Below, piece by piece: positions 45,342 through 54,412 of a stretch of 64,000 nt of DNA. This stretch comes from Cyanobacteria bacterium FACHB-DQ100 (GTDB taxonomy: Bacteria; Cyanobacteriota; Cyanobacteriia; Leptolyngbyales; Leptolyngbyaceae). Position 1 is the stretch's first letter; the number at the start of each line of letters is the position of its first letter. The notes below the pieces were generated by a model. The model ran no database searches and was not told where the DNA came from. It was given only the letters and a program-made list of their open reading frames with translations. The translations under genes and the position numbers were made by a program. The stretch covers positions 62,001-126,000 of the forward strand of contig JACJNW010000011.1 in the NCBI GenBank assembly GCA_014695195.1. Direction: 5' to 3'.

Positions 45342-47180
45342 ATGTCGTGTATCCATTCAGGCTGGCTTGGATCGATCGCTGCGTTTCTCGCCTGTCCTAC
45401 CGCCAGTTGGCTAGAAACGCTAGCGACGAATTATCAAACGTTATACCACCAGCAGCCCGCAGGAACGCAGCGGCAAGCGTGGGACGAATGTGGCGAAATT
45501 CTGCGATCGCAGCTTGAGCCGCTCCTGAATACTCGTCCTGATAGTAAGTCTTGGACATTGATATTCGAGTATGAGTTGCCTGGAGAAGGTGGGCGGCGAC
45601 CGGATCTGGTGCTGCTAGGAGGGGGGCAGATCCTTGTTTTTGAGTTCAAACAGAAATCAGCCCTTTCAACGGCTGATTTGGATCAAGTCGCTGCTTATAG
45701 GCGGGATCTTGCCGAGTATCATCAAGCATCAGCTCACAATCCTGTCACTGCAATTCTGATTCCGACTCGCTACACAAAAGAGAATACAACTCGCAATGCA
45801 GTTCAAGTTCTAAATCCAACGCAAATTTCAACCTACTTAGAAACGCTAGTCGAAATACAACCGGAAATTGATGCGGATCGCTGGGTTAATTCATCTTATG
45901 AACCGCTCCCAACGGTGATTGATGCGGCGCGGCGGATCTTTCAGCAAGAACCGCTGCCTAGTATTAAACGCGCTCAAAGCGCGAGGATTCCCGAAATTTT
46001 GGACTATCTGGCTCAAATTGTCGATCGCGCTTCTCGGCAAAAAGAGCGGCACTTAATTTTGATCACAGGGGTTCCGGGAGCCGGAAAGACGCTCGTAGGA
46101 TTGCAGTTTGTGTATCAGACGGAGCGCGATCGTCCAGCCATATTTTTATCCGGCAACCGTCCCTTAATTACAGTTCTCCAATATGCGCTTCAAAGCAAAG
46201 CCCTTGTGCGGGAGATTCGTAATTTTTACCTCCAGCACGAAGTGCGTCGTCAAACGGCGGCGCGAGAACATATTGTCGTTTTTGATGAGGCTCAGCGAGC
46301 TTGGGATGCCGATCGTATGTCCGAAAAATACGGCATTACCCGTGCGGCTCCGGGTGCAGTTTTGCGAATCTGTGAGCGAGTTCCTGATTGGTGTGTGTTG
46401 CTTGGCTTAATTGGTGAAGGGCAAACGATTCATGTGGGCGAGGAGGGTGGAATTGAGCAGTGGGATCAGGGCTTAAAGAGTGCGATCGAGCCTTGGCAGG
46501 TTCATTGTTCTACTGAGCAAGCGAAATATTTCGAGACGACAACCTACACCAATGATTTATTAAATCTCACCACTTCTTTGCGATCGCATCTCGCTAAGCA
46601 CCTTCAGACCTGGGTTACTCATGTTCTCAATGGCGAAATTAATCAAGCCAAGTTAGTGATGTCTTTGTTAGCTTCAGAAGGATTTGATTGTTATCTCACT
46701 CGTGATCTTGAAACCGCAAAAAACTATTGTCGATCGCGTTACAAAGACCAATCAGATAAGCGTTATGGTTTAGTTGCCTCTTCACGATCGCGCAACTTAG
46801 TCAAATACGGAATTAGAAACGACTACATTTCAACTCAAAAACTCAATCTCGGCGCTTGGTATATCGATTCGCCCGACTCGGAAACATCTTGCTGTGCGTT
46901 TGATCGCGTGGTTACAGAATTTAGCTGCCAAGGCTTAGAACTTGATTTTCCTATTGTTGGTTGGGGTGACGATCTGATCTGGAGCAATGGCGCTTGGATG
47001 ATGACTAAGTCCCAAAAAAACGTTCGCAATCCGCTGCAACTCCGAATCAATAGTTATCGAGTTTTACTCACACGCGGGCGAGACGGATTTATTATTTTCG
47101 TGCCCGAAGAAGCCAAAATGGACAGCACGTTTGAAGCCCTACGATCGTCCGGATTAGTCGCGCTTAACACTGAAGCATGA
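45342..47180 (+). CDS. DUF2075-type helicase with N-terminal PD-(D/E)XK-like nuclease domain
   Basis: A 612-residue two-part protein. Residues about 75-135 look like a PD-(D/E)XK nuclease core: Asp88 in RPDLVLL and Glu101/Lys103 in VFEFKQK, followed by QVAAYR. The C-terminal two thirds carry an SF1-like ATPase of the DUF2075/Schlafen-3-like group: Walker A GVPGAGKT at 243-250 and Walker B with DEAQ at 315-318. Further helicase motifs include AYIVGLS-like regions that are less clear. Such nuclease-helicase proteins are often linked to phage defence or DNA repair. I start at ATG 45342 since the GTG at 45312 lies inside the terminator. Isolated, no partner genes. Confidence 0.82.
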   Translation: MSCIHSGWLGSIAAFLACPTASWLETLATNYQTLYHQQPAGTQRQAWDECGEILRSQLEPLLNTRPDSKSWTLIFEYELPGEGGRRPDLVLLGGGQILVFEFKQKSALSTADLDQVAAYRRDLAEYHQASAHNPVTAILIPTRYTKENTTRNAVQVLNPTQISTYLETLVEIQPEIDADRWVNSSYEPLPTVIDAARRIFQQEPLPSIKRAQSARIPEILDYLAQIVDRASRQKERHLILITGVPGAGKTLVGLQFVYQTERDRPAIFLSGNRPLITVLQYALQSKALVREIRNFYLQHEVRRQTAAREHIVVFDEAQRAWDADRMSEKYGITRAAPGAVLRICERVPDWCVLLGLIGEGQTIHVGEEGGIEQWDQGLKSAIEPWQVHCSTEQAKYFETTTYTNDLLNLTTSLRSHLAKHLQTWVTHVLNGEINQAKLVMSLLASEGFDCYLTRDLETAKNYCRSRYKDQSDKRYGLVASSRSRNLVKYGIRNDYISTQKLNLGAWYIDSPDSETSCCAFDRVVTEFSCQGLELDFPIVGWGDDLIWSNGAWMMTKSQKNVRNPLQLRINSYRVLLTRGRDGFIIFVPEEAKMDSTFEALRSSGLVALNTEA

Positions 47181-47522
47181 AGTCAATGAGTTCAAACTTT
47201 ACAAATGACCGCCAGTGATATTAGGCAAAACACACTCTGATCTCTATCACGGCAGACGCTTTGACACTTGACTATGCTGAGGGAAATCGCTTTTGTACAA
47301 AACTTTACCTACATAAATTCCGAATTCCAGCCCTACTTCCCTGTATTAAGGCAGTAGAAGCTTCACGCGAAGCCCTTTCTGATATCGCATACCTTTAGCG
47401 TTTCAGCTTCCGTGGTTTCAACGTTTCCTGGAACTCCCGACCCTGTTCCTGAGTCCCAGACTACGGGAACAATAGTGAAGCAACCGACCGAACGATTTCC
47501 ACATAGCGCACAAAGGAACATG
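47181..47522. other. Region upstream of the sigma-factor gene
   Basis: 342 bases. If translation starts at the alternative GTG 47412, the last 111 would be coding. Otherwise this is a long leader or promoter region. A short GCTTC/GAAGC inverted repeat occurs near 47360. No clear operator. Confidence 0.45.
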
Positions 47523-48758
47523 ATGCCAGCACCTTCTTTCTACGCTGATGCAGAATTTGATCCCTCCATCCTGGAGCCTTCGCCGACCTCGCCAGAGTTC
47601 GATCCGAATGCAGATTTGACTGAACTCGAAACCGAACTAGCAGGACAAGCTAGACTGTACGGCGCTGGACGGAAGACGACCGACCTGGTGAGACTTTACC
47701 TACAGGAAATCGGGCGCTATCCCTTGCTCGGACGCGATGAAGAAGTGTCTGAAGCGCAGAGAGTGCAGCGCTATATGAAACTTCTGGAACAGCGCAACGA
47801 TGCTGCTGCCAAAGGCAGCGCCCCCATTCGTCGATATGTGGAGTTGATCGATGTCCGCGATCGATTGGTTTCGACGCTGACGCACCGCCCCTCCCTGGAA
47901 CGGTGGGCTACCGAAGCCAAGATCGACGTTGCAGACTTGAAGCCGATGTTAGCGGCAGGCAAGCAGCACTGGGCAAAAGTGGTAGATCTCACGGTCGCCG
48001 AACTCGATCAGATACTCAACCAGGGGCTTGCAGCCAAGACGCATATGATTAATGCGAACTTGCGCCTAGTAGTCTCCGTTGCCAAAAAATATCAAAATCG
48101 CGGCTTAGAACTGCTCGACCTGATTCAAGAGGGTACACTGGGGCTAGAGCGAGCGGTGGAAAAATTTGACCCGACGAAAGGCTACCGATTCAGCACCTAT
48201 GCGTATTGGTGGATTCGTCAAGGAATTACCCGCGCGATCGCAACTCAAAGCCGCACCATCCGGCTCCCCGTTCATATCACTGAAAAGCTCAACAAAATCA
48301 AGAAAGCTCAGCGCAAAATTTCGCAAGAAAAAGGGCGTACTGCGACGATCGAAGACATTGCAGTGGAGCTAGAAATGTCGCCGCCTCAAGTGCGAGAAGT
48401 CCTGCTCAAAGTGCCGCGCTCCGTATCGCTCGAAACTAAAGTTGGCAAAGAGCGCGATACCGAACTAGGCGATCTGCTCGAAACGGAAGAAGTTACGCCC
48501 GAAGAAACCTTGATGCGCGAATCGTTGAGACGCGATTTGCTGCAACTTCTAGCGGATCTAACGACTCGTGAGCGAGATGTAATTCAGATGCGGTTTGGCT
48601 TGGGTAGCGATGGGCAACCCTACTCGTTAGCAGAGATCGGACGCGCTTTGGAATTGTCCAGAGAGCGGGTTCGACAGATTGAAGCAAAAGCGCTGCAAAA
48701 ACTTCGGCAACCGAAGCGCCGCAATCGAGTGCGTGATTATCTTGAATCGCTCAGCTAA
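47523..48758 (+). CDS. sigC: Group 2 RpoD-family sigma factor, SigC-like
   Basis: A 411-residue sigma-70-family protein. It has regions 1.2 (DLVRLYLQEIGRYPLL), 2.1-2.4 (MINANLRLVVSVAKKYQNRG, DLIQEGTLGLERAVEKFDP, FSTYAYWWIRQGITRAI), 3 and 4.2 (SLAEIGRALELSRERVRQIEAKALQKL). It lacks the long acidic group 1 region 1.1 and contains a non-conserved stretch of about 60 residues before region 2 as in SigC-type factors. It directs RNA polymerase to alternative promoters, in cyanobacteria often under stationary or nitrogen stress. I choose ATG 47523 with AAGGA at 47513-47517; the open frame starts at GTG 47412. A terminator follows. Confidence 0.85.
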   Translation: MPAPSFYADAEFDPSILEPSPTSPEFDPNADLTELETELAGQARLYGAGRKTTDLVRLYLQEIGRYPLLGRDEEVSEAQRVQRYMKLLEQRNDAAAKGSAPIRRYVELIDVRDRLVSTLTHRPSLERWATEAKIDVADLKPMLAAGKQHWAKVVDLTVAELDQILNQGLAAKTHMINANLRLVVSVAKKYQNRGLELLDLIQEGTLGLERAVEKFDPTKGYRFSTYAYWWIRQGITRAIATQSRTIRLPVHITEKLNKIKKAQRKISQEKGRTATIEDIAVELEMSPPQVREVLLKVPRSVSLETKVGKERDTELGDLLETEEVTPEETLMRESLRRDLLQLLADLTTRERDVIQMRFGLGSDGQPYSLAEIGRALELSRERVRQIEAKALQKLRQPKRRNRVRDYLESLS

Positions 48759-48796
48759 AGGGCTTAACCCCTAACAGTTGCAGAATATTCTCAATT

Positions 48797-48829
48797 AGGC
48801 GAACTTATTGCAAGTCGCCTCTTTTTTTT
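48797..48829 (+). terminator. Terminator after sigC
   Basis: AGGCGA-ACTT pairs with AAG(T)CGCCT around ATTGC, one base bulged (48797-48820), then CTTTTTTTT to 48829. It lies 39 bases after the sigC stop. Confidence 0.88.
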
Positions 48830-48867
48830 GTATGCTATGATTCTCAAGAAAGGAGGCTTTGTTGACA

Positions 48868-49332
48868 ATGTTGAACGCTCCTACTTACACCAGTGCTTCG
48901 CTCAAGGCTGAATTGAATGAAAAGGGATGGCGCTTAACACCGCAGCGCGAAACGATTCTTCAAGTGTTTCAAAAACTTCCTGAAGGTCAACATCTCAGCG
49001 CTGAGGATCTTTATCATGAGCTTCAGACGCAAGGCGAGGGCATTAGTTTATCGACCATCTATCGCACTCTCAAATTGATGTCCCGGATGGGCGTTTTGCG
49101 TGAACTCGAACTGGCAGAAGGTCACAAGCACTACGAAATCAATCAGCCCTATCCGCATCATCATCACCACTTGATTTGTGTGCGGTGCAATAAGACGATC
49201 GAATTTAAAAGCGATTCGATTCTCAAAACCGGAACAAAAGCAGCCCAGAAGGAGGGGTACCACATTCTAGACTGCCAGTTGACGATTCATGCGGTCTGTC
49301 CGACCTGTCAGCGATCGCTGCTGCCGCTCTAG
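48868..49332 (+). CDS. fur: Ferric uptake regulator Fur (FurA type)
   Basis: A 154-residue Fur protein. The N-terminal winged helix (GWRLTPQRETILQVF, STIYRTLKLM) binds operator DNA. The metal-binding segment has the HHHHH run in YPHHHHHLICVRC, and two CxxC pairs (CVRC and CPTC) complete the site. The C-terminal HAVCPTCQ includes a CP motif of the kind known to bind haem in cyanobacterial FurA. It represses iron-uptake genes when iron-loaded. RBS AAGGAGG at 48849-48856; the ATG at 48868 is family-like, though TTG 48862 is closer to the site. It converges on the peptidoglycan-binding gene 11 bases away. Confidence 0.94.
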   Translation: MLNAPTYTSASLKAELNEKGWRLTPQRETILQVFQKLPEGQHLSAEDLYHELQTQGEGISLSTIYRTLKLMSRMGVLRELELAEGHKHYEINQPYPHHHHHLICVRCNKTIEFKSDSILKTGTKAAQKEGYHILDCQLTIHAVCPTCQRSLLPL

Positions 49333-49343
49333 CTATTCAAAAG

Positions 49344-50345
49344 CTATTCAAAAACGACGCGGGCATCGGTTAAGCCCCGTGATCGCAGGATATTCACTTG
49401 ACGCTCTGCCTCTTCTGGTGTGGTGAAGCTGCCTGCACGAACGAAATTTCCTAAGCGATTCTGTCTTGGAACGGCATCTGGAATCACAGCTTGAATTCGA
49501 TTAAACGAAGCAGAATCGGTAAAGGGAATAACCACCGAATAGCGGCGACTGTTTGAAGGAGTGCTTGAGCCGCCTGCTGCTTGTTGAATCGTCCGCAAGG
49601 TTTCTGGGTCAGCGTTCCCTGTTGGGGGCAGCGATCGCGATTGTTGGAAGCTCAAAACCGCCTGCTGAGTTTGGGTGCCAAAATAGCCTGTGACCGGAAG
49701 CGAATATCCAATGCGATTCAGTTGCTGTTGCAGGTCTGCTACTCGCGAGTTTTGGTCGCCTAATTGGAGTCCATTCCCCACATCAGGCGTGGGCGCTGGC
49801 GGTGTCGAACCATCAAGTACAGCATAAACCTGAGCATCCACCTCGCCGGTCTGAGAAAGACCAGAATCTCGCTGAAGTTGAATGACTGCGCTTTGCGTCT
49901 CTTGACCAAAAACGCCATCAACCTCACCGTAGTAGTAGCCGCGTGTTTGCAGTCGGCGCTGTAACTCTTCGACTCCTGCACCGCGATCGCCAACCTGCAA
50001 TCGATTACCATATTGACTAGACCCAGTTCCCGGTTCGGGATTGCCCAATTCGAGAGCACGATAGGTTTCGGCTCCGACAATGCCATCGGGTGTGATGTTA
50101 CGTTGCTCTTGACAGCGAATGACGGCATCGCGAGTTTGAGATCCAAAGAATCCGGTCGTCTCGCCGTCATAACAGCCTAAGGTTCTGAGGCGATCTTGTA
50201 GGGTGCTAACGGCTGTGCCTGAGTCTCCTTCTTGAAGAACAAGCTGTGCGGTTGCAGCCGAGGCAAAGCTAACAATGAGTCCAGCAAGGGTGCATCCAGC
50301 GATTGCACTCAAAACTTGGAGATTCGCAATGCGTGAGTTCTTCAT
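49344..50345 (-). CDS. Exported protein with three peptidoglycan-binding domains and a SPOR-like C-terminus
   Basis: A 333-residue protein. Residues about 1-34 are a signal peptide (MKNSRIANLQVLSAIAGCTLAGLI, cleavage near ATAQ). Three PG_binding_1 domains follow, each with the LQxxLxxxGYYxGxxDGxFGxxTxxAVxxFQ pattern (about 37-95, 110-175 and 195-255). After a Ser/Gly/Pro linker a SPOR-like fold (about 265-333; SVVIPFTDSASFNRIQAVIP, VRAGSFTTPEEAERQVNIL) ends the protein. It probably binds cell-wall glycan in the periplasm or at the septum. I start at ATG 50345; upstream ATGs at 50363 and 50405 add unlike residues. Confidence 0.83.
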   Translation of the reverse strand: MKNSRIANLQVLSAIAGCTLAGLIVSFASAATAQLVLQEGDSGTAVSTLQDRLRTLGCYDGETTGFFGSQTRDAVIRCQEQRNITPDGIVGAETYRALELGNPEPGTGSSQYGNRLQVGDRGAGVEELQRRLQTRGYYYGEVDGVFGQETQSAVIQLQRDSGLSQTGEVDAQVYAVLDGSTPPAPTPDVGNGLQLGDQNSRVADLQQQLNRIGYSLPVTGYFGTQTQQAVLSFQQSRSLPPTGNADPETLRTIQQAAGGSSTPSNSRRYSVVIPFTDSASFNRIQAVIPDAVPRQNRLGNFVRAGSFTTPEEAERQVNILRSRGLTDARVVFE

Positions 50346-50655
50346 AGACCTAGAATGAAGCATCTTGTGTTTACTGGCTAGATGCAGAGGTGCGATCGGT
50401 TCCATAGTTTTTTGAGCAACGTTTCTGGACAGGGATAAGATAATAGATCTTTCTCCTTAAAAATATATTACCCAGCAGAGATTCTACAAGACGGATTGAC
50501 AAACTGAAATCGTCTAGCTCTGTCGACCTATGCCTTGCGTTAGATCGCACTTGCCACGTCAGCGAACTAAAATCCCTTGAAACCTTAATTTCGAGAATTT
50601 CACCCAAAGATTTAGTGTTTGCGCGACTGGTGATGGTTTTTAACTAGGTATTACT
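50346..50655. other. Divergent intergenic region
   Basis: Lies between the peptidoglycan-binding gene and the permease. It contains poly-T/A-rich stretches with no supported gene; a 78-codon frame at 50371-50607 lacks a ribosome-binding site. Both promoters should be here. Confidence 0.5.
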
Positions 50656-52011
50656 ATGGGGTTTCCTAACTCTTCAGATTATTCAGAGTCGATCGCACCT
50701 TTGACCGCTGAACAGCCGCCCGGCCCAAAAACCGCTCTAACCGTAATTGATGCAGTGGCGCTGATTGTCGGTATTGTGATCGGAGCGGGAATTTTTGAGA
50801 CTCCTGCGCTGGTTGCATCCAATACGGGCACGAATTTAACTGTGCTATTGGCTTGGATTGCTGGGGGAGTGGTTTCGCTGATTGGGGCATTGTGCTATGC
50901 CGAATTAGCCACGACTTATCCGCATGTGGGCGGTAACTATTACTATTTGCAGCGGGCTTACGGAAACGCGATCGCGTTTTTATTTGCTTGGGCACGCATG
51001 ATGGTGGTGCAGACTGGCTCGATCGCGCTGTTGGCTTATGTGTTTGGAGATTATGCGTCTGAGATCTTGCCGCTGGGTGCTTTCTCTGGATCGATCTATG
51101 CGGCAGGCGCGATCGTGCTATTCACGCTGATCAACATTTTGGGATTGCGCCAGGGGAAAGGCGTTCAGAACTGGCTGACAGCGGCAAAAGTGCTGGGACT
51201 GGTTTTGGTGATTGTTGCAGGTTTGACGACTTCGGGCGCTGCGCCGCAAACCGTAACAGACGCGAAAATTTCGACAGATTGGGGCATGGCAATGATCTTT
51301 GTGCTGCTGTCCTACGGTGGGTGGAATGAGGCGGCTTATATTTCAGCCGAGATTCGTAATCCGAATCGGAATATTGCTCGATCGCTCTTTTGGAGCATTG
51401 GCATTATTGCCACGATCTATGTTGCCCTTAACTTTGCTTATTTGCATGGTTTGGGAGCCGCTGGTATGGCGAATTCGCCTGCGGTGGCTGCGGATTTGAT
51501 GCGTCAGGCATTTGGGCAGCCGGGAGTTGTGTTTATTAGTTTTCTGATTGCGGTTTCAGCATTAGGTGCATTGAATGCGACTGTGCTGACCGGAGCGCGG
51601 ACAAACTATGCCCTCGGACAAGACTCGAATGCGTTTCGATTTCTGGGGCAGTGGCAGTCGAGGCAGAATACGCCGATTCCGGCACTGTTGGTTCAAGGTG
51701 CGATCGCGCTTCTGCTGGTTGGGTTAGGGAGCTTGACCCGGAAAGGCTTTGAAACGATGGTAGATTATACGGCTCCGGTGTTTTGGTTCTTTTTCTTGCT
51801 GGTTGGCTTTTCGTTAATCATCCTGCGCTTTAAGGAACCGGGACGATCGAGTGCGTTTCGAGTGCCGTTTTATCCGCTTACACCGATTTTGTTTTGTAGT
51901 ATCTGTGTTTATTTGCTGTATTCCAGTTTGGAGTATGTGAAAGTGGGCGCGATCGCGGGTGTGATTGTGGTCGCGCTCGGAATTCCCGTTTTATATTGGC
52001 AGCGTCGGTAG
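50656..52011 (+). CDS. APC-superfamily amino acid permease
   Basis: A 451-residue polytopic membrane protein with about 12 hydrophobic segments. The first segment carries the APC signature (DAVALIVGIVIGAGIFETPALVA) and the second loop LIGALCYAELATTYPHVGGNYYYL. It imports or exchanges an amino acid or polyamine with protons or another solute; the substrate cannot be read. The ATG at 50656 follows ATTACT without a clear ribosome-binding site. A methyltransferase gene follows after 27 bases. Confidence 0.87.
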   Translation: MGFPNSSDYSESIAPLTAEQPPGPKTALTVIDAVALIVGIVIGAGIFETPALVASNTGTNLTVLLAWIAGGVVSLIGALCYAELATTYPHVGGNYYYLQRAYGNAIAFLFAWARMMVVQTGSIALLAYVFGDYASEILPLGAFSGSIYAAGAIVLFTLINILGLRQGKGVQNWLTAAKVLGLVLVIVAGLTTSGAAPQTVTDAKISTDWGMAMIFVLLSYGGWNEAAYISAEIRNPNRNIARSLFWSIGIIATIYVALNFAYLHGLGAAGMANSPAVAADLMRQAFGQPGVVFISFLIAVSALGALNATVLTGARTNYALGQDSNAFRFLGQWQSRQNTPIPALLVQGAIALLLVGLGSLTRKGFETMVDYTAPVFWFFFLLVGFSLIILRFKEPGRSSAFRVPFYPLTPILFCSICVYLLYSSLEYVKVGAIAGVIVVALGIPVLYWQRR

Positions 52012-52038
52012 GTTCGATCGTTTTTAGGAGAAATCAGA

Positions 52039-52662
52039 ATGATTGTTCGTCCTTTAGTGGTGTGTGCTGGAGTTTTCAGCTTAATGTTCGCTGGCTGTTC
52101 GCAAGTCGCTAATCTGATTCCGAAGACAGAGAATCAAGTTCAGACGCAAACTGCTAATCCAGAAAAGCAAAATCAACCTTCAACACCACAGTTGGATGTG
52201 CCTTATGTGCCGACACCCACCGAAGTAGTCGATGCAATGCTGAAGGTGGCAAAGGTAGGCAAGAAGGATGTGCTTTATGATTTAGGAAGCGGGGATGGGC
52301 GCATTCCCATCACTGCGGCTAAGCGATTTGGTACACGCGGATTTGGAGTGGATATTGATCCAGAACGCATTAAGGAAGCGAATGCGAACGCGAAAAAAGC
52401 GGGAGTGAGCGATCGAGTGAAGTTTGCTCAGCAAGATTTGTTTAAGACAGATTTGAGCAAGGCATCGGTGATTACGCTTTATCTATTACCGCGCATCAAT
52501 TTGCAACTGCGCCCGAAGTTGTTGAAGCTCAAACCAGGAACGCGAATTGTATCTCATGCGTTTGATATGGGAGATTGGAAGCCCGATCGGGTGGTGAACG
52601 TGAAAGGAACGAATGTGTACTTCTGGACGGTTCCGAAAACGATTCCCGCGAATTTGAAATAG
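52039..52662 (+). CDS. Class I SAM methyltransferase with a lipoprotein signal
   Basis: A 207-residue protein. Residues 1-18 look like a lipoprotein signal: basic R4, hydrophobic PLVVCAGVFSLMFAGC, lipobox FAGC with Cys20. A polar linker (about 20-50) leads to a Rossmann methyltransferase domain with motif I LYDLGSGDGRIP, the acidic FGVDIDPERIK, and LYLLPRINLQLRPKL. An RBS (TAGGAGA) lies before the ATG. If the signal is real, the enzyme would be outside the cytoplasm, where SAM is not expected. It may instead be a false signal or a cytoplasmically facing lipoprotein-like N-terminus. Confidence 0.78.
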   Translation: MIVRPLVVCAGVFSLMFAGCSQVANLIPKTENQVQTQTANPEKQNQPSTPQLDVPYVPTPTEVVDAMLKVAKVGKKDVLYDLGSGDGRIPITAAKRFGTRGFGVDIDPERIKEANANAKKAGVSDRVKFAQQDLFKTDLSKASVITLYLLPRINLQLRPKLLKLKPGTRIVSHAFDMGDWKPDRVVNVKGTNVYFWTVPKTIPANLK

Positions 52663-52674
52663 TTGAGCTTTGTG

Positions 52675-52699
52675 AGAGCGATCGCCTGATCGCTCTTTC
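52675..52699 (+). terminator. Possible terminator after the methyltransferase
   Basis: AGAGCGATC (52675-52683) pairs with GATCGCTCT (52688-52696) around GCCT, then TTTCATC. The stem includes a HIP1-type GATCGC, so the hairpin could be incidental. Confidence 0.5.
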
Positions 52700-52735
52700 A
52701 TCAGTTCGACAATTTTTCATTTAACAATACTGTGT

Positions 52736-52921
52736 CTAATTCAAGGTGAGTTCGATACAAGTCTCGGTTGCGCTTGGATCTGCGGGTAGCCCCCAAATCC
52801 CTTGAGTGATAGAGGCAAAGCTGTGTAAGCGAAACACATTCAGCGCCACGGTGCGGAGAATTGCCCAGTTTTCAAGAGTGTGACCTGCACACATTGGCGC
52901 TGCGTCTGCTTTGAGGACAAA
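52736..52921 (-). pseudogene. C-terminal remnant of a transposase
   Basis: Read leftward, an open stretch encodes FVLKADAAPMCAG, HTLENWAILRTVALNVFRLH and SFASITQGIWGL, ending at a stop at 52738-52736. This resembles the C-terminus of an ISAs1/IS4-type transposase (the HALENWAxLRxxALNxxR pattern). The upstream part is missing beyond a poly-A/T stretch near 52922. No terminal inverted repeats were recognised. It is a fossil, too short to be active. Confidence 0.6.
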
Positions 52922-52948
52922 AAAAAGCCTGTCAAGTGATGATCGAGC

Positions 52949-53584
52949 TTAATCTTTAGTCGCTGTTGCAGCCATTAACCCCCACGCTCCAAACCGCAGC
53001 TTTGTGCTAGCTTCAATTCTGAGTTGCGATCGGGACAGAAAATCTTGAAGTTCTTTCTGCGTGTAACACTGCTTGTGGGCTGGATCAACGGTTTTCAAGA
53101 CGACATCGCAGAGGCGACAGAGTAAAAAGTCTTTACACCAATCCAAAATCACAACTTTCCCACCTGGTTTAAGCACTCGTCGCATTTCTGCTAGGGCATC
53201 AAGTGGACAGTCAAAATAATGAAAAGCACTGGCACAAACTACAGTATCAAAGCATTTATCCTTCAGAGGAAGTGCGGTCACATTTCCTGGCTTAAATGTT
53301 ACGGTGCTGTAGGGTTGAAGCTTTGCTTGAGCGATCGTGAGCATCTCTGTTGAGACATCAATTCCAACGATCTGCTGATTCGGATGGTCTTGCAACAACA
53401 ATCGCTCAAACTCCCCTGTTCCACAAGCCACGTCTAGAACAATCTCATGGGAGCCAATTTGCGCCCACTGCTTCAGAAAAGTGAGTGTGTTTGTAATATA
53501 ACTATGCCAACGTTGATCGTAGATCTTGGCAAGGCGATCATATTCTTGTTGAACGATCGTTTCAACCCTCTTGTTTGTACCCAT
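52949..53584 (-). CDS. Class I SAM-dependent methyltransferase (UbiE-like)
   Basis: A 211-residue methyltransferase: motif I VLDVACGTGEFERLLL, the acidic VGIDVSTEML, and the post-motifs FDTVVCASAFHYF and RRVLKPGGKVVILDWC. Cysteines in the C-terminal half (CKDFLLCRLCDV) are unusual and may be structural or metal-related. Substrate unknown. It lies 54 bases downstream of the TetR gene on the same strand and could be regulated by it. Confidence 0.82.
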   Translation of the reverse strand: MGTNKRVETIVQQEYDRLAKIYDQRWHSYITNTLTFLKQWAQIGSHEIVLDVACGTGEFERLLLQDHPNQQIVGIDVSTEMLTIAQAKLQPYSTVTFKPGNVTALPLKDKCFDTVVCASAFHYFDCPLDALAEMRRVLKPGGKVVILDWCKDFLLCRLCDVVLKTVDPAHKQCYTQKELQDFLSRSQLRIEASTKLRFGAWGLMAATATKD

Positions 53585-53638
53585 TGATCAGCAAATCGAT
53601 TTAAGCAGATTGAAGCGATTTTATCAGGAGAAATGAGT

Positions 53639-54223
53639 TTAGCGTAATGCCGATTGCACCGTCTGGCGAACCATGTCGAAGCTACGCTTGAGGCGAGCGG
53701 GCTGATTATAGAGGCGGCTCATTAACAGCACTCCTTCTATCTGGGTTAACACTTGTTCGGCAAGCAAAACAGGGTTGATTTCTGGTTTCAGCGCAGATTT
53801 TCCAGCTTGTAGAGACTGTGCAATTGCAGCCTGCCAAGCATCAAACACCTGAATGAGATGTTCTTGAAACGATGGGTCATGTTTTGCTAGATCTACAATC
53901 AAATTTCCTAGGAAACAGCCGCCGCAATCAGGTTCAGATTGATGTTTTGCCTCCAGACGATCGATCATGTCAAACACTTGCGCGATCGGGTCAGAAATTT
54001 GTTGAGCAGGCTCAATGATAACTGCTTTGATCTGGCTCCATTTGTAATCAATTAGCGCATGAGCTAATTCATTTTTTGATTGGAAATAATTGTAGAAACT
54101 GCCAGAAGAAGTGTTGCTTGCGGCAAATAACTCCTTTAGCCCGGTTGATTGAAATCCTTGGTGATGGATCAACTCAATAACCGAGGATAAAATATCTTCG
54201 CGAGTGCGCTTAAGATTGACCAT
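53639..54223 (-). CDS. TetR/AcrR-family transcription regulator
   Basis: A 194-residue regulator. The N-terminal HTH is TREDILSSVIELIHHQGFQSTGLKELFAASNTSSGSFYNYF with the TetR-type recognition helix (GSFYNYF). The C-terminal ligand domain has CGGC (residues about 98-101) near the pocket, which could be a redox or metal sensor. The ligand is unknown. It precedes the methyltransferase at 52949 and lies next to the transporter cluster (54.4-58.9 kb), transcribed the same way. Its promoter is within 54224-54412. Confidence 0.87.
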   Translation of the reverse strand: MVNLKRTREDILSSVIELIHHQGFQSTGLKELFAASNTSSGSFYNYFQSKNELAHALIDYKWSQIKAVIIEPAQQISDPIAQVFDMIDRLEAKHQSEPDCGGCFLGNLIVDLAKHDPSFQEHLIQVFDAWQAAIAQSLQAGKSALKPEINPVLLAEQVLTQIEGVLLMSRLYNQPARLKRSFDMVRQTVQSALR

Positions 54224-54412
54224 TGTGGGGAAATGTGGCTAGCAGTGAAGCATGACTAAACAAGATTAAGGCTTCGCAGTCTTTGGATTTCTCTCGAATC
54301 AGAGATTTGAGAACAATCAGGCAAAGTCTAGCATAGTCCAAATCTTTGGGAAGAGTCGATGCTAAAAGACTGAAAGCCATTTTAACGAGTTAGATAGATT
54401 GGAGGTATCGCT

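Noticed and set aside
50371-50607. 78-codon leftward frame upstream of the peptidoglycan-binding gene
   Set aside because: No ribosome-binding site, no family pattern, and it overlaps the upstream end of the neighbouring gene's longer frame.
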